Made by a program: the position numbers and the translations under genes. DNA of 64,000 nucleotides, from the NCBI GenBank assembly GCA_036388475.1, contig DASVRT010000006.1:1-64000 (forward strand). The letters run 5' to 3'. Each line of letters opens with the position of its first letter. Position 1 is the first letter of the stretch. Below, in pieces: positions 41,610-50,276 of this stretch. This stretch comes from JALZHR01 sp036388475. Lineage in GTDB: Bacteria; Acidobacteriota; Blastocatellia; Pyrinomonadales; Pyrinomonadaceae. Under the pieces are notes generated by a model that saw only the letters and a program-made list of their open reading frames with translations, searched no databases and had not been told where the DNA came from.

Positions 41610-42881
41610 CTATTTTCCGATGTCGCGGCGAAACTGCATACCGTTCCAACTTATTTTTTCGACCGTTTCGTAGGTGCGTTTCAGGGCTTCGTTTAAATCG
41701 TTTCCCGTTGCCGTGACGCCTAAGACTCTGCCGCCAGCCGTGACAAACTCGTCATTTTCGTTTTTGGCAGTTCCCGCGTGAAAGACGACGACGTTTTCAT
41801 CCGCGCCCGCCGCGTCTAAACCTTGAATCACGTCGCCCGTCCGCGCCTTTGCCGGATAGCCTTTTGACGCCAGCACGACGCAAGCCGAACTGCCGGTTTG
41901 CCATTCGATTTCGATTCGGTCGAGCGTCCGGGCGTGAATCGCTTCGCAGATTTCTATAAAATCGGTTTTCAGACGGATTAAAATCGCCTGCGTTTCCGGG
42001 TCGCCGAAACGCACGTTGTATTCCAGTACCTTCACGCCGCCCGCCGTCATCATCAAACCGAGAAACAAAATGCCGCGAAACTCGAAACCTTCCGCCCGGC
42101 AGCCGTCCAGCGTCGGTTTGATAATTTTTTCGACGATTTCCCGCGTTTGCTCCGCCGACAAAAGACTCGCGTCCGTGATGACGCCCATTCCGCCGGTGTT
42201 CGCGCCCGTATCATTTTCGCCGATGCGTTTGTGGTCGCGCGCGGGCGGCATCAAGGCGAAATTTTTTCCGTCGGCAAATAAAATCAGCGAAACTTCCCTG
42301 CCGAACAGGCATTCTTCGAGCACGATTTTGCCGGCGGCTTCTTTTCCGACGATTTTTTCCAGCTCGTCGATGGCTTCGACGGCTTCTTTTCGGTCTTTCG
42401 CCACCACGACGCCTTTGCCCGCCGCCAAACCGTCGGCTTTGACGACGACCGGCGAATTTTCATCGCCGAATTTTCCGCTCCGGAGAATTTCGACGGCTTT
42501 TTTCGCCGAGTCGGCGATTTCGTACGCGGCGGTCGGAATCCCGCGGCGAAACATAAAATCTTTGGCAAACGCTTTGCTCGCTTCCAGCTGCGCCGCCTGC
42601 CGGCTCGCGCCGATGATTTTTAAATTTCTTTTTTCAAACTCGTCGACAATGCCCAAAGCCAGCGCGGTTTCGCCGCCGGCAAAGGTCAAAGCGATTTCGT
42701 TTTCGACGGCGAAACCGGCGAGTCCGGCGACGTCTTCCGGCTTGATATTGACGCGTTCGGCTATCGCCGCAATTCCGGCATTACCGTCGGCGCAAAAAAT
42801 TTTTGACGCGCGACCACTTTTTTTAAAAGCACGGCAAAGAGCGTGTTCGCGCCCGCCCGCGCCGACGACTAATATTCTCAT
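41610..42881 (-). CDS. purD: Phosphoribosylamine-glycine ligase
   Basis: A 423-aa ATP-grasp enzyme making GAR from phosphoribosylamine, glycine and ATP in purine synthesis. N-terminal MRILVVGAGGREHALCRAF, ATP-grasp VVKADGLAAGKGVVVA, and NTGGMG are typical. No other pur genes adjoin. A GAG motif near the ATG is the only SD hint. Confidence 0.96.
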   Translation of the reverse strand: MRILVVGAGGREHALCRAFKKSGRASKIFCADGNAGIAAIAERVNIKPEDVAGLAGFAVENEIALTFAGGETALALGIVDEFEKRNLKIIGASRQAAQLEASKAFAKDFMFRRGIPTAAYEIADSAKKAVEILRSGKFGDENSPVVVKADGLAAGKGVVVAKDRKEAVEAIDELEKIVGKEAAGKIVLEECLFGREVSLILFADGKNFALMPPARDHKRIGENDTGANTGGMGVITDASLLSAEQTREIVEKIIKPTLDGCRAEGFEFRGILFLGLMMTAGGVKVLEYNVRFGDPETQAILIRLKTDFIEICEAIHARTLDRIEIEWQTGSSACVVLASKGYPAKARTGDVIQGLDAAGADENVVVFHAGTAKNENDEFVTAGGRVLGVTATGNDLNEALKRTYETVEKISWNGMQFRRDIGK

Positions 42882-42999
42882 CTCGATGTTTTAAATTTCT
42901 TTTCCTTGACACTTTTCGCGGATAAGTATAACTTCAAATCTATACCTACTCTCGTTAAATCTTGGAGACTTGCAAATTTTGTCGAAAGAGTCTTGAAAT

Positions 43000-43010
43000 T
43001 ATAATATAAT
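43000..43010 (+). promoter_or_regulatory. Overlapping TATAAT boxes before the zinc-ribbon gene
   Basis: Two TATAAT hexamers overlap (43000-43005 and 43005-43010); TTGTCG at 42979-42984 is 15 bp before the first, slightly short for a -35 element. If used, the leader of the gene at 43124 would be about 110 nt. Confidence 0.4.
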
Positions 43011-43123
43011 CTTTTATGTAGAGCTACGGAGACAAGTTTATCATTTCCCGATGAAAAACCGATTCTTCCACTGACTATTTTCAAACTCAATTGTGTTAAG
43101 AACGAGGCAAAGGGAGGGAACAA

Positions 43124-43513
43124 GTGATGTCACAATTCGAGTCGAGAGGCTTAAGCGGTTTTCAACCGCTAATCTCTGCCGCCGAAGAACAGGAAATCGA
43201 AGACCAATCAATCAACTGCATCGACTGCGGTCAGGATTTTATATGGACCGTCGGCGAACAGGTTTTCTTTCGCGACAAAGGCTTAAAAAATCCACCGAAG
43301 CGCTGTAAACCCTGCAAACAAGCCAAAAACGAGCGTCTCGCCGCCATTACCGCCGCGCAGGAAGCCGGCGTCAAACAGCGCATCGAAGTCGCCGTCCACT
43401 GCGCCAACTGCGAGGCTTACACGACCGTTCCTTTTTATCCTTCGCAGGGACGCCCCGTATTTTGCCGCTCCTGCTTTTTAGCGATGAATCCGAATCTGAC
43501 CGCCGAAAAATAA
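43124..43513 (+). CDS. Double zinc-ribbon protein, 129 aa
   Basis: The first plus-strand gene of the window. It has two Cys4 elements: CIDCG...CKPC (residues 26-65, the 'probable zinc-ribbon' form with NPPKRCKPCKQAKN) and HCANCEAYTTVPFYPSQGRP...CRSC (about 89-116). Such proteins may bind nucleic acid or be ribosome-associated; the role is unknown. GGGAGGG precedes the ATG. It is convergent with the APC permease; the two stops are 10 bp apart with no terminator. Confidence 0.8.
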   Translation: MMSQFESRGLSGFQPLISAAEEQEIEDQSINCIDCGQDFIWTVGEQVFFRDKGLKNPPKRCKPCKQAKNERLAAITAAQEAGVKQRIEVAVHCANCEAYTTVPFYPSQGRPVFCRSCFLAMNPNLTAEK

Positions 43514-43523
43514 TTTTTTTCGC

Positions 43524-45560
43524 CTAACCGCCGACGTGCACGCTCGGACGGCGTTCCGGGTCTTCTTCGGCTTGCCTGAGAATTTCCCGGGTGACGGGCG
43601 CGGTGTCGCCTTCGCCGAACAGGATATATCTCGCCAGATACATAATCGGATTGCCCTCGCTCCAGCCGAAATAAACGTGCGGAATTTTTCCCGTCGTATC
43701 TCTCAGGTAAAGCAAAAATCCCGCGATGGCGTTCGGCACGGCGGGCGCTTGCGTACGCAGGATTTTATAACCGGCGACGTCTATGCCGCGAATATGAAGC
43801 TTGCCTCTAAACTCCGAAGCATCGCCCAGTTCGATTTCATAAAAAAGAATCGGATCTGACGACGGAATATGATTGTCCACGCGCTTTTCGTGTTCCTTGA
43901 AGCGATATTCCGTAATGTCGCCGGTTTCGCGCCGGTTCGTGACGATGCGGATTTCGCCTTCGGAAAGCTCGTCTAAAAACTCCTGCGCTTTCTCGTCCAG
44001 GATGATTTCGTCAACCCGCACTTCGGTCGTCCGCATCGCGCGCGAAACGAACGAGGCGAGAATAATACTGATGATAAAGAACGAAGCGATTTTTATTCCG
44101 TTCGGCTGCTCGACCATATTCACAATGGTGGTGTAACAAAAGACCAGCGTAATCGCCAGAAAAAATATCCATTTCTTTTCGTCTCGTTTCCACGCGGAAA
44201 TCGTGACCGCCACCGCCGCCGAAGTCATCAGCATCAAAACGCCCGTCGCATACGCGCCGCCCTGCGCGCTGACATCGGCGCGAAACAATATCGTGACGAT
44301 AAAACAGATGCCCGTAAAAACCAGCACGAGCGGGCGCGTGGCGCGCGCCCAATCGGGAGCCATACCGTAACGCGGCAGATAGCGCGGCACGATATTGAGC
44401 AGTCCAGCCATTGCCGAAGCGCCGGCAAACCACAAAATCAAAATCGTGCTGACGTCGTAAACCGTGCCGAAAATTTCACCTAAAAACTCGTGCGAAATAT
44501 AGGAAATGGCGCGCCCGTAGGCTTCGCCGCCTTCCTGAAATTTTTCCGGCGCAATAAGCATCGAGGTAATGATGCTGCTGCCGACCAGCATAAAGCTCAT
44601 AATGACCGCCGCGCCGGTTAAAAGCTTTTTACCGTTGCGAATGCGACCTTCCATCTGTTTCTGCTCGGCGGCGGGCATCGGCTTTCCGTCTATCTGCGAA
44701 GTATGAATGTTTTGTGAAGTATGAACGCTTTTTCCATCAGCGGCTACCGCCGAATCCTCGTCGCTTTTGATAAGCGGCATCACGACCACGCCGGTTTCAA
44801 AACCGGAAAGACCGAGCGCCAGCTTCGGAAAAAGAAACAACGCGGCGAGAATCATCCAGGTCACGCTTCCACTGACTTGCGGGTGAGTCCACAGCATCGA
44901 CTGCCAGTTGCTCAAAGCTTCCGGATGAAGCACGAATATTTGATAAAGTCCGTAGCAGATGACCACAATGTTGAGCGTCAGATAAACGATGACGATTCCG
45001 ACCGCCAGCCCGATGGCTTCGTTAAAGCCTTTCAAAAAGACCGCGCCCAACAGTCCGATTAAAACCAGCGTGACGATGATTCGGTGATTGAGAAAATGAA
45101 GATTGTGCTCGACAAAAGGATTCTCGATAATGTGCGCGGTCGCGTCCGCCGCCGAAAGCGTAATGGTAATAATAAAGCTGGTGGCGACAAAGCCGAGCAG
45201 CGCCAGCACGAACATTTTGCCTTTCCAGCGCGAAAGCAGATTTTCGAGCATCGAAATCGAGCCGTCGCCGTGCGGGCTTTCTTCCGCCACGCGGTGATAC
45301 ATCGGCAGCGCGCCGAATAACGTCAGCAAAACCAGCACCAGCGTCGCCAGCGGCGACAATGCGCCCGCCGCCAGAAAGGCGATGCCGGGCTGGTAGCCGA
45401 GCGTCGAAAAATAATCGACGCCCGTCAGACACATCACTTTCCACCACGGATGCTGGTGATGCCTGCCTTCCGGTTCATGCGGTCCTTCGACTTCCTTGAC
45501 GCCCTTTAACAACCAACGTTTTAAAAAGCCGCTTGCGGGAGCTTGTTCAATTTTTTCCAT
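43524..45560 (-). CDS. APC-superfamily permease with cytoplasmic tail
   Basis: A 678-aa transporter with about 12 membrane helices (from residue 45 to 480), then a soluble C-terminal domain. The N-terminal region CLTGVDYFSTLGYQPGIAF and HGDGSISMLENL are recognisable for a subfamily annotated as amino-acid permeases. Length and layout are loosely like KimA-type K+ importers, but I cannot decide the substrate. A short in-frame duplication (HTSQNIHTSQ) lies in the loop near residue 285. No SD: the leader has a strong hairpin (45572-45610) instead. Confidence 0.75.
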   Translation of the reverse strand: MEKIEQAPASGFLKRWLLKGVKEVEGPHEPEGRHHQHPWWKVMCLTGVDYFSTLGYQPGIAFLAAGALSPLATLVLVLLTLFGALPMYHRVAEESPHGDGSISMLENLLSRWKGKMFVLALLGFVATSFIITITLSAADATAHIIENPFVEHNLHFLNHRIIVTLVLIGLLGAVFLKGFNEAIGLAVGIVIVYLTLNIVVICYGLYQIFVLHPEALSNWQSMLWTHPQVSGSVTWMILAALFLFPKLALGLSGFETGVVVMPLIKSDEDSAVAADGKSVHTSQNIHTSQIDGKPMPAAEQKQMEGRIRNGKKLLTGAAVIMSFMLVGSSIITSMLIAPEKFQEGGEAYGRAISYISHEFLGEIFGTVYDVSTILILWFAGASAMAGLLNIVPRYLPRYGMAPDWARATRPLVLVFTGICFIVTILFRADVSAQGGAYATGVLMLMTSAAVAVTISAWKRDEKKWIFFLAITLVFCYTTIVNMVEQPNGIKIASFFIISIILASFVSRAMRTTEVRVDEIILDEKAQEFLDELSEGEIRIVTNRRETGDITEYRFKEHEKRVDNHIPSSDPILFYEIELGDASEFRGKLHIRGIDVAGYKILRTQAPAVPNAIAGFLLYLRDTTGKIPHVYFGWSEGNPIMYLARYILFGEGDTAPVTREILRQAEEDPERRPSVHVGG
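44698..44725. repeat. 18-bp direct duplication in the permease gene
   Basis: GAAGTATGAA occurs at 44698-44707 and 44716-44725, an 18-bp pitch. The encoded peptide is HTSQNI then HTSQID. It is related in style to the TTCATAC-type heptamers known in other genomes. Confidence 0.7.
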
Positions 45561-45571
45561 ATAAAATACTT

Positions 45572-45610
45572 AAAGACCATTAGACGACCGTGCGGTATCT
45601 AAAGGTCTTT
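45572..45610 (-). promoter_or_regulatory. Leader hairpin directly before the APC permease
   Basis: AAAGACC (45572-45578) and GGTCTTT (45604-45610) pair; inside, TTAGA/TCTAA and ACCG/CGGT also pair, giving a long stem with few mismatches. It ends 11 bp before the ATG, where an SD would normally lie. A translational control or mRNA-stability element is likely. Confidence 0.5.
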
Positions 45611-45760
45611 CTGAAGCATTGTAATGTTTTTATCTTTTTCACTGACAGTAAATTAAAAAACGGTCAGCCTTCAATTTATTTATTTATGTATTACAAAGCT
45701 AAATTTTACGCTTATTGGAGTTTAGGTCAAGTTTTAATTAAAAAGAAAAGGCAGAATGGA

Positions 45761-45858
45761 TAAATAAAAAAGTTAAAGGGCGACGTCTCCCACACCGTCG
45801 CCCCTAGGTCACAAGTCCTCACCCCTCGTGACCAGAATGTTCACCGGGGAGGTGAACA
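45761..45858 (-). ncRNA. Candidate small RNA with three hairpins
   Basis: Three consecutive stems: TGTTCACC/GGTGAACA (45838-45858), GGTCAC/GTGACC (45807-45833) and an 8-bp GGGCGACG/CGTCGCCC (45778-45803), the last followed on the minus strand by TTTAACTTTTTTATTTA (terminator-like). Loops hold TCCCC, GAGGGGTGAGGACTT and GTGTGGGAGA. A -35/-10 pair just upstream (45865-45892) predicts a start near 45858. A long leader of the APC permease is the alternative, since that gene begins 200 bp downstream. I do not recognise a known family. Confidence 0.5.
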
Positions 45859-45864
45859 ACTCTG

Positions 45865-45892
45865 ATTATGCACAATATTTTTTATTTTGCAA
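45865..45892 (-). promoter_or_regulatory. Promoter of the candidate small RNA
   Basis: On the minus strand TTGCAA (45887-45892) and CATAAT (45865-45870) are separated by 16 bp. This is a good sigma-70 type promoter, ending about 7 bp before the first hairpin. The matrixin gene stops at 45933, so this is intergenic. Confidence 0.5.
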
Positions 45893-45932
45893 CTTTCATT
45901 TGATAGAAAAAAAATATTTTTCTATCTCGTAA

Positions 45933-47273
45933 TTAGTCGAAATCCGCGACCGGCGAGCTGCCCTGGGGATTAACTATCGCGTCGTTGATGACGCCGCCGA
46001 CAAAGTATTCGACTTCGCCGTTATTTTTTTGTATGCGAAGGCTGTATTCTCCCGGCGGCGTGTTCGGCTTGACGGTTATTTCAAATCTTAAAACCGAAAT
46101 TTCATCGCCGAAATCTTCGGCGACGGTCGAATTTTTCTCGACTTTGATAAAAGGCGAGTTCGTCGAAACGGTCAAGTCATTCGGATTCAGATTTTCTCCG
46201 CCCAGATAAATCACGAAAGACTTTCCGCCGTTGACGGGAATCGGAATATTGGATATTTGCCCGTTAAATCCGATGTATTTCAGGCTGAAAGACCTTTCTT
46301 TCAGCGCCGGTTGTTTTTCGATATAGGCGATTTTTCCTTTATCGATAACGACTTCGCCTAAGTCGGCACCGGAAAAAATCTTTTTTCGATTTTTTTGCTT
46401 CTCGCCCGAATCCTGCGCCAGAACGCGATATTTTCCCGCTGCCAAGCCTTCCAGATAAAATGTTCCGTCCGCCTGCGTAATCGTTCCCGCCTGAATTTTT
46501 CCGGTTTCCGATTCTTCCAGCCAGACGTGGAAATTATTTGCCGCGACTGTTGGCGAAAGCGTGATTTTGCCCTTTAAAGCGCCGCAGCAAGCTTCACTGT
46601 CTCTGGCTCCGTAAAGCGCGCGCAGATTGGCAACGTCGCTGTCGGAAAGAGTTCTCGAAGCAATTTGCGGCAAGCTGTAGATTCCGTTTTTGCCCTGATG
46701 CGTCTGCATCGTCGAACCTAACACAACCGAATGCTCCAAGCCGAGAAGATGCCCGATTTCGTGAGTTATCGTCGCCTCAAGGTCAAAAGTTCCCGGCGTG
46801 CCGTCGGTCGAAAACTGCAAATACGGATTCAAAACGATATCGGCTTCGGTAATAATGCCCCGGCGATTATAAAAAACTCTGGTTTTAGCGGAAATTTCCG
46901 AGCCGTCGCCGAACAGAAGGATATTTTCCGCCGTCGAAGCGACCGTGATGAGGCTCACGCCGTCGCCGGCGTTGCCGGCGGGCGATACGGATTGCTTGTC
47001 GGAGGAAACTTCGTTGAATTTTATATCGGCGGCTTTTTCCCAGGTCGCCAGGCTGCGCCGCGCCGCGCCGCTAACATCGCTCTCATATTTGATATTCTGC
47101 GGCGGTTTGGTCAGCGAAGACGAAAAAGCGATGTTAATCGTTCCGGTTTTCCATCTCGAACGCGCGGTTTTGGCTTCGTCCGAAATTTGCGGAGTATAAG
47201 CCGTCGCCGACAAAGAAAATATTGTCAGTCCAAGCAATAACCCCGAAACCAATTTTGCCAGTTTATTTTTCAC
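45933..47273 (-). CDS. Secreted matrixin-type zinc metalloprotease
   Basis: A 446-aa protein with a signal peptide (MKNKLAKLVSGLLLGLTIFSLS, cleavage after SATA near residue 26). The catalytic domain (about 40-220) has the metzincin motif THEIGHLLGLEHS (about 172) with a Met-turn candidate (GSTMQ). The C-terminal half has beta domains (carboxypeptidase-regulatory-like at about 230-300, and an Ig-like domain). The start is GTG; no better start is apparent. The gap to the 73-aa gene upstream is 10 bp. Confidence 0.85.
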   Translation of the reverse strand: MKNKLAKLVSGLLLGLTIFSLSATAYTPQISDEAKTARSRWKTGTINIAFSSSLTKPPQNIKYESDVSGAARRSLATWEKAADIKFNEVSSDKQSVSPAGNAGDGVSLITVASTAENILLFGDGSEISAKTRVFYNRRGIITEADIVLNPYLQFSTDGTPGTFDLEATITHEIGHLLGLEHSVVLGSTMQTHQGKNGIYSLPQIASRTLSDSDVANLRALYGARDSEACCGALKGKITLSPTVAANNFHVWLEESETGKIQAGTITQADGTFYLEGLAAGKYRVLAQDSGEKQKNRKKIFSGADLGEVVIDKGKIAYIEKQPALKERSFSLKYIGFNGQISNIPIPVNGGKSFVIYLGGENLNPNDLTVSTNSPFIKVEKNSTVAEDFGDEISVLRFEITVKPNTPPGEYSLRIQKNNGEVEYFVGGVINDAIVNPQGSSPVADFD

Positions 47274-47283
47274 TAATTATTAA

Positions 47284-47505
47284 TTACTCGCCGCGCGGAG
47301 CAAAGCCTTCGGTGTTTTCGCGCCCGACTTTTTCCAAATCGGCAAAAGCCACCGTCAACAATAAAGCGACCAGACTAATCGTCGCCAGAACATATAAAAT
47401 AGCGATTTGCTGCATCGCGACGAGCACCGCGATTAAGATGCCGACCGCGAACAATCCGAATAAAGCGATTGTGCGGCGGCTGTATTTTCCTGTTTTCTCT
47501 GCCAT
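47284..47505 (-). CDS. Small two-helix membrane protein, 73 aa
   Basis: Two adjacent hydrophobic helices (about 12-31 and 34-54) with a short acidic tail (DLEKVGRENTEGF). I do not recognise a family. AAGGAAA precedes the ATG. It is 10 bp upstream of the matrixin gene, so they are probably co-transcribed and it might help with export or anchoring; that is only context. Confidence 0.6.
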   Translation of the reverse strand: MAEKTGKYSRRTIALFGLFAVGILIAVLVAMQQIAILYVLATISLVALLLTVAFADLEKVGRENTEGFAPRGE

Positions 47506-47575
47506 TTATTTTCCTTAAAAACTAAAGTTATGTGAATTTTACATTTTCGCTTCGCAATTGTCACCCTTTTCCGAA

Positions 47576-48610
47576 TCAATCGACAATCCGCAAAGGTAAA
47601 TTCAAAGCATTTTTTTCGCCGCCTTCGACCGCGCGGATAACCGGAGGAAATTTTCTTTTCGTTTTTCCCTTCTGCGGCACGTCCACGACGTCGAACGCCT
47701 GCAAGACGACATCTTCAGCCTTTTCGGCTTTGACGGCGTCCAAATCGACCTCGATGTTTTTGCTTTCGCGACCGTTGCGGCGAAAAATTACGATTTTTGT
47801 CCCGTCGGCTTCTTTCGTTAAACCTCCGGCGGTAGCTATCGCCCGCGAAATTGTTATCTGCGAGCGCGAAGAAATTTGTTTCGGATTCGCCACGCCGCCG
47901 ATGATGTAAATCGGCTCGGCTTCCAGAATCGTTACGATGTCGCCGGTTAAAATTAAAGGATTGGCATCGGTTTTGCCCGCGAGTAAATCCGTAATTTTGA
48001 TGTTTATGTAAGTTGAGCCGTTGTCCTCGCGGCGTGTCGAAACAAACGACGTGCGTTTTTCGTCGTCAATCGCCGTTTTGTTTTCGTCGGATTTTTTTTC
48101 CGCCTGGCAGCTGAGATACTGCGGGCGGAAAATCTGTATCTCGCCGCTCGCCCGCTCGGTGATGCCGCCGGACAGAATAATTAATTCATTCAGGCGCACC
48201 GAGCGCTGAATCTGAAAACGCTGCGGCGTTTTGACCGCGCCGTGCAGAACCGAAACGGGTCGCCCCGAACGGTCGAGAACGCGGACGACGACCTTCGGGT
48301 CGCGCAGCAGTTTCCCGTAAGCTTTTTCTATCTGCCGCGCGATGTCGTCTTCCGTCCGGCAGAGCGCGTAAATCGGCTCTTCGACAAAATCTATGCCGCT
48401 CAAAAAACCTTCCGGCGTGATGGTGCCGCGCCAATCGTATTCGACGCTGCCGACGACATCGACGTCAACCAAATCGCCGAAATGAATCGTTCTGGAATTA
48501 TCGTTTTCCGAAGCGGCGGGCGGCGTCTCGACGGGCGTTTGAGCGTGGGCGATACCCTGAAGCCAAAGCAAACAAAAAAATGTGAAAATATAAGGTTTAA
48601 ATTCTAACAT
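47576..48610 (-). CDS. SLBB-domain polysaccharide export protein
   Basis: A 344-aa protein. After the signal peptide (MLEFKPYIFTFFCLLWLQGI, cleavage after AHAQ near 24) comes a polysaccharide-export domain (about 40-120: HFGDLVDVDVVGSVEYDWRGTITPEGFL) and then SLBB folds (VSVLHGAVKTPQRF; YIIGGVANPKQISSRSQITIS). Such proteins act in the periplasm or outer membrane in export of polysaccharide, alongside Wzc-type kinases; no other export gene is here. No lipobox Cys at the signal cleavage site. Confidence 0.85.
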   Translation of the reverse strand: MLEFKPYIFTFFCLLWLQGIAHAQTPVETPPAASENDNSRTIHFGDLVDVDVVGSVEYDWRGTITPEGFLSGIDFVEEPIYALCRTEDDIARQIEKAYGKLLRDPKVVVRVLDRSGRPVSVLHGAVKTPQRFQIQRSVRLNELIILSGGITERASGEIQIFRPQYLSCQAEKKSDENKTAIDDEKRTSFVSTRREDNGSTYINIKITDLLAGKTDANPLILTGDIVTILEAEPIYIIGGVANPKQISSRSQITISRAIATAGGLTKEADGTKIVIFRRNGRESKNIEVDLDAVKAEKAEDVVLQAFDVVDVPQKGKTKRKFPPVIRAVEGGEKNALNLPLRIVD

Positions 48611-48670
48611 CCGCTCAAACCATCTCGTCCGAAGTTTTACGTTTACCCGATTTTACACATTTTTTCACCG

Positions 48671-48703
48671 TTTTCGAAAACTTGTTTTGCAAGTTTTCGA
48701 AAA
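48671..48703. terminator. 14-bp hairpin between SLBB gene and zinc-ribbon gene
   Basis: TTTTCGAAAACTTG (48671-48684) and its perfect inverse (48690-48703), with a 5-nt loop. The TTTTCGAAAA halves are themselves palindromic. It lies 29 bp beyond the zinc-ribbon gene. No T run follows the stem, so termination is uncertain. Confidence 0.55.
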
Positions 48704-48731
48704 TTTATCTTCCCGGTTAACTTTTTCGCGT

Positions 48732-48929
48732 TTATTGAAGCGTCTTGTTCAGCGGTTTCCGCGTCGGTTTTGAAGAAACGGTGCCGGGCACGGCGAAGCC
48801 TTTAAATTCCCAGTTGCAGTTGTCGCACAGGAGGTTATAGCGGAAAAAAATTTTCAACCAGAAAGGCGTCGGGCGATAACCGCGCCGGATTCGCTTGCTT
48901 CCGCATTTGGGGCATCTTTGACTAATCAT
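48732..48929 (-). CDS. Small zinc-ribbon protein, 65 aa
   Basis: Starts at MISQRCPKCGSKRIRRGY; CPKC (6-9) and CDNC (35-38) form a zinc ribbon, and the tail is basic. A longer frame upstream (97 aa) has no support. Its ATG overlaps the stop of the upstream gene by 8 nt, so translation is coupled. Function unknown; such proteins are often nucleic-acid-binding. Confidence 0.65.
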   Translation of the reverse strand: MISQRCPKCGSKRIRRGYRPTPFWLKIFFRYNLLCDNCNWEFKGFAVPGTVSSKPTRKPLNKTLQ

Positions 48930-49926
48930 TTTTTCTTTTTCGATTCGGTGAAATCTGTTTTTTATCCTTTTCTCCGCCGGAAATCTCACGCAATTTTTCG
49001 ATTTCGGCGTTAATTTTTTCGGCAATCATTTCTCTTTCCTCGCTGCGAACGTTTTCTCTGGCGAGATAAAAAAGCGCGTCGCGATAATGGCTGACGGCGC
49101 GTTTGTAGTTGCCTTTAAAAGCCGAGCGCTCGGCTTGCTCGATCCAGTGCGAAACTTTTATCGAGGCGATAAATTCTTCGACCGCCGTCGCCGAAGCGGT
49201 CAATTCCGCTTCATTCGGATAAAATTGCAGCGCCGAATCCAGAACCGCCAGAGCCTTCTGCGCCGTTTCCAGCTTTTCGGCTATTGTAGCACGAATCCGC
49301 GCCTCCTGCGTCAGCGTTTTGGTTTCGACCGCCGCCCAGGTCAGCAAATGAAATTTGTGCAATTCCTGAATTTTTTCTCTGCCGAGCCGCAGCGCCGGCA
49401 GCCGCGGCGAGCCGACGCCGACCGTTTGCAGTTCCCTTTCGGTTATCTGCAAATATTCGTTGCAGATTTCAAAAACTTCCCAGTGCGCGTCCGGCAATTT
49501 TCCGAGAATTCGCGCGGCTTCGGATTTTCGCTCGATATTTCGCAATATGGCGGCGTTTTTTTCAATCGTCAGCTTGTTGTTCGAATCTTTGCTTTTGTGC
49601 TGCGCGGCGCTGGTTAAATTATAATCCAGGCGTTTCTGCGCCCGCAGAAACTGGTTGCGCGCGCGCCGCAGAAAAAATTCGCGCACGACGACCGCCGTCG
49701 CAATCGAGATGCTCGCCAGAATTCCCGCCGGAATCCAGGGCATTTCTTCGCCTTCGTGCAGAATTCCCCAGACGAGAAAGAAAATGGCAGCCGAAATCGC
49801 CACCGCCAAAATATAATAAGCCGGCGCGGGAAGCCAAAACGGTCGTCGGTAAGTTCTGTACCTGCTTTCTTTACTGATTGGAGCAAAACTTACGACAGCC
49901 TTGTTGTTTTTCGGTCTGACAGCCAA
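48922..49926 (-). CDS. Membrane protein with TPR-like cytoplasmic domain, 334 aa
   Basis: Two hydrophobic helices (about 31-54 and 61-80) follow a basic N-terminus; the remaining 250 residues are helical with coiled-coil character (for example ITERELQTVGVG and a two-helix repeat in ALFYLARENVRSEE). I cannot name a family. The start is TTG 49926, supported by GGGAG seven bases upstream. It is coupled to the 65-aa zinc-ribbon gene. The SLBB gene follows after a hairpin. Confidence 0.7.
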   Translation of the reverse strand: MAVRPKNNKAVVSFAPISKESRYRTYRRPFWLPAPAYYILAVAISAAIFFLVWGILHEGEEMPWIPAGILASISIATAVVVREFFLRRARNQFLRAQKRLDYNLTSAAQHKSKDSNNKLTIEKNAAILRNIERKSEAARILGKLPDAHWEVFEICNEYLQITERELQTVGVGSPRLPALRLGREKIQELHKFHLLTWAAVETKTLTQEARIRATIAEKLETAQKALAVLDSALQFYPNEAELTASATAVEEFIASIKVSHWIEQAERSAFKGNYKRAVSHYRDALFYLARENVRSEEREMIAEKINAEIEKLREISGGEKDKKQISPNRKRKND

Positions 49927-50056
49927 GAATTTTCTCCCGAAATTTAATTTCGAGGAACTTTAATTTTTTATTTGCCGGTGAAGAAAATTGCTTTTAAAGT
50001 CTTTCACAATTCTTTTTTATAGTGGATTTTTCTTTTCTTTCTGTCAACAGCCAGCC

Positions 50057-50081
50057 TTGCCGCGGCAATTTTTGTTATAAT
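50057..50081 (+). promoter_or_regulatory. 12-bp palindrome followed by a -10 box
   Basis: TTGCCGCGGCAA (50057-50068) is a perfect palindrome, next to TATAAT at 50076-50081. The 52-aa ORF begins 11 bp after the box, which would give a very short leader. It could be a repressor site over the promoter, or a chance palindrome. Confidence 0.4.
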
Positions 50082-50092
50082 TTTTTTTCGAT

Positions 50093-50251
50093 ATGAAGAA
50101 AAAAAGACCAGCCGCGCGCCCCGTTTTCGACGCGATTCGAAAACCGACCGCGCCGCCCGGTCAAAAAATCGGAAAAGATAAACCCGACGAAAAGGCTCGT
50201 CCCGCCCGCCGCAAAGTGAAACATAAAAAGCAGGAAAACACGGACGAATAA
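50093..50251 (+). CDS. Basic small protein, 52 aa
   Basis: ATG at 50093, stop at 50249-50251. The product is strongly basic and Pro-rich (MKKKRPAARPVFDAIRKPTA...) with a Lys/Arg-rich tail (RRKVKHKKQ). It has no SD but a TATAAT box 11 bp before the ATG. Composition suggests nucleic-acid binding or a disordered protein. It is a possible alternative to the minus-strand frame 50004-50522, which I reject. Confidence 0.45.
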   Translation: MKKKRPAARPVFDAIRKPTAPPGQKIGKDKPDEKARPARRKVKHKKQENTDE

Positions 50252-50276
50252 AAAAATTCAGCCGCCAATTACACGA

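Noticed and set aside
41365..41649. 94-aa minus-strand frame after purD
   Set aside because: Overlaps the purD 3' end, lies on degenerate repeats, and shows no protein-like pattern.
42878..43123. 81-aa minus-strand frame upstream of purD
   Set aside because: Overlaps the purD start and covers the promoter region of the plus-strand zinc-ribbon gene.
45761..45858. c-di-AMP riboswitch upstream of the APC permease
   Set aside because: The hairpins do not show that riboswitch's conserved sequence blocks as I know them; the label stays as candidate RNA.
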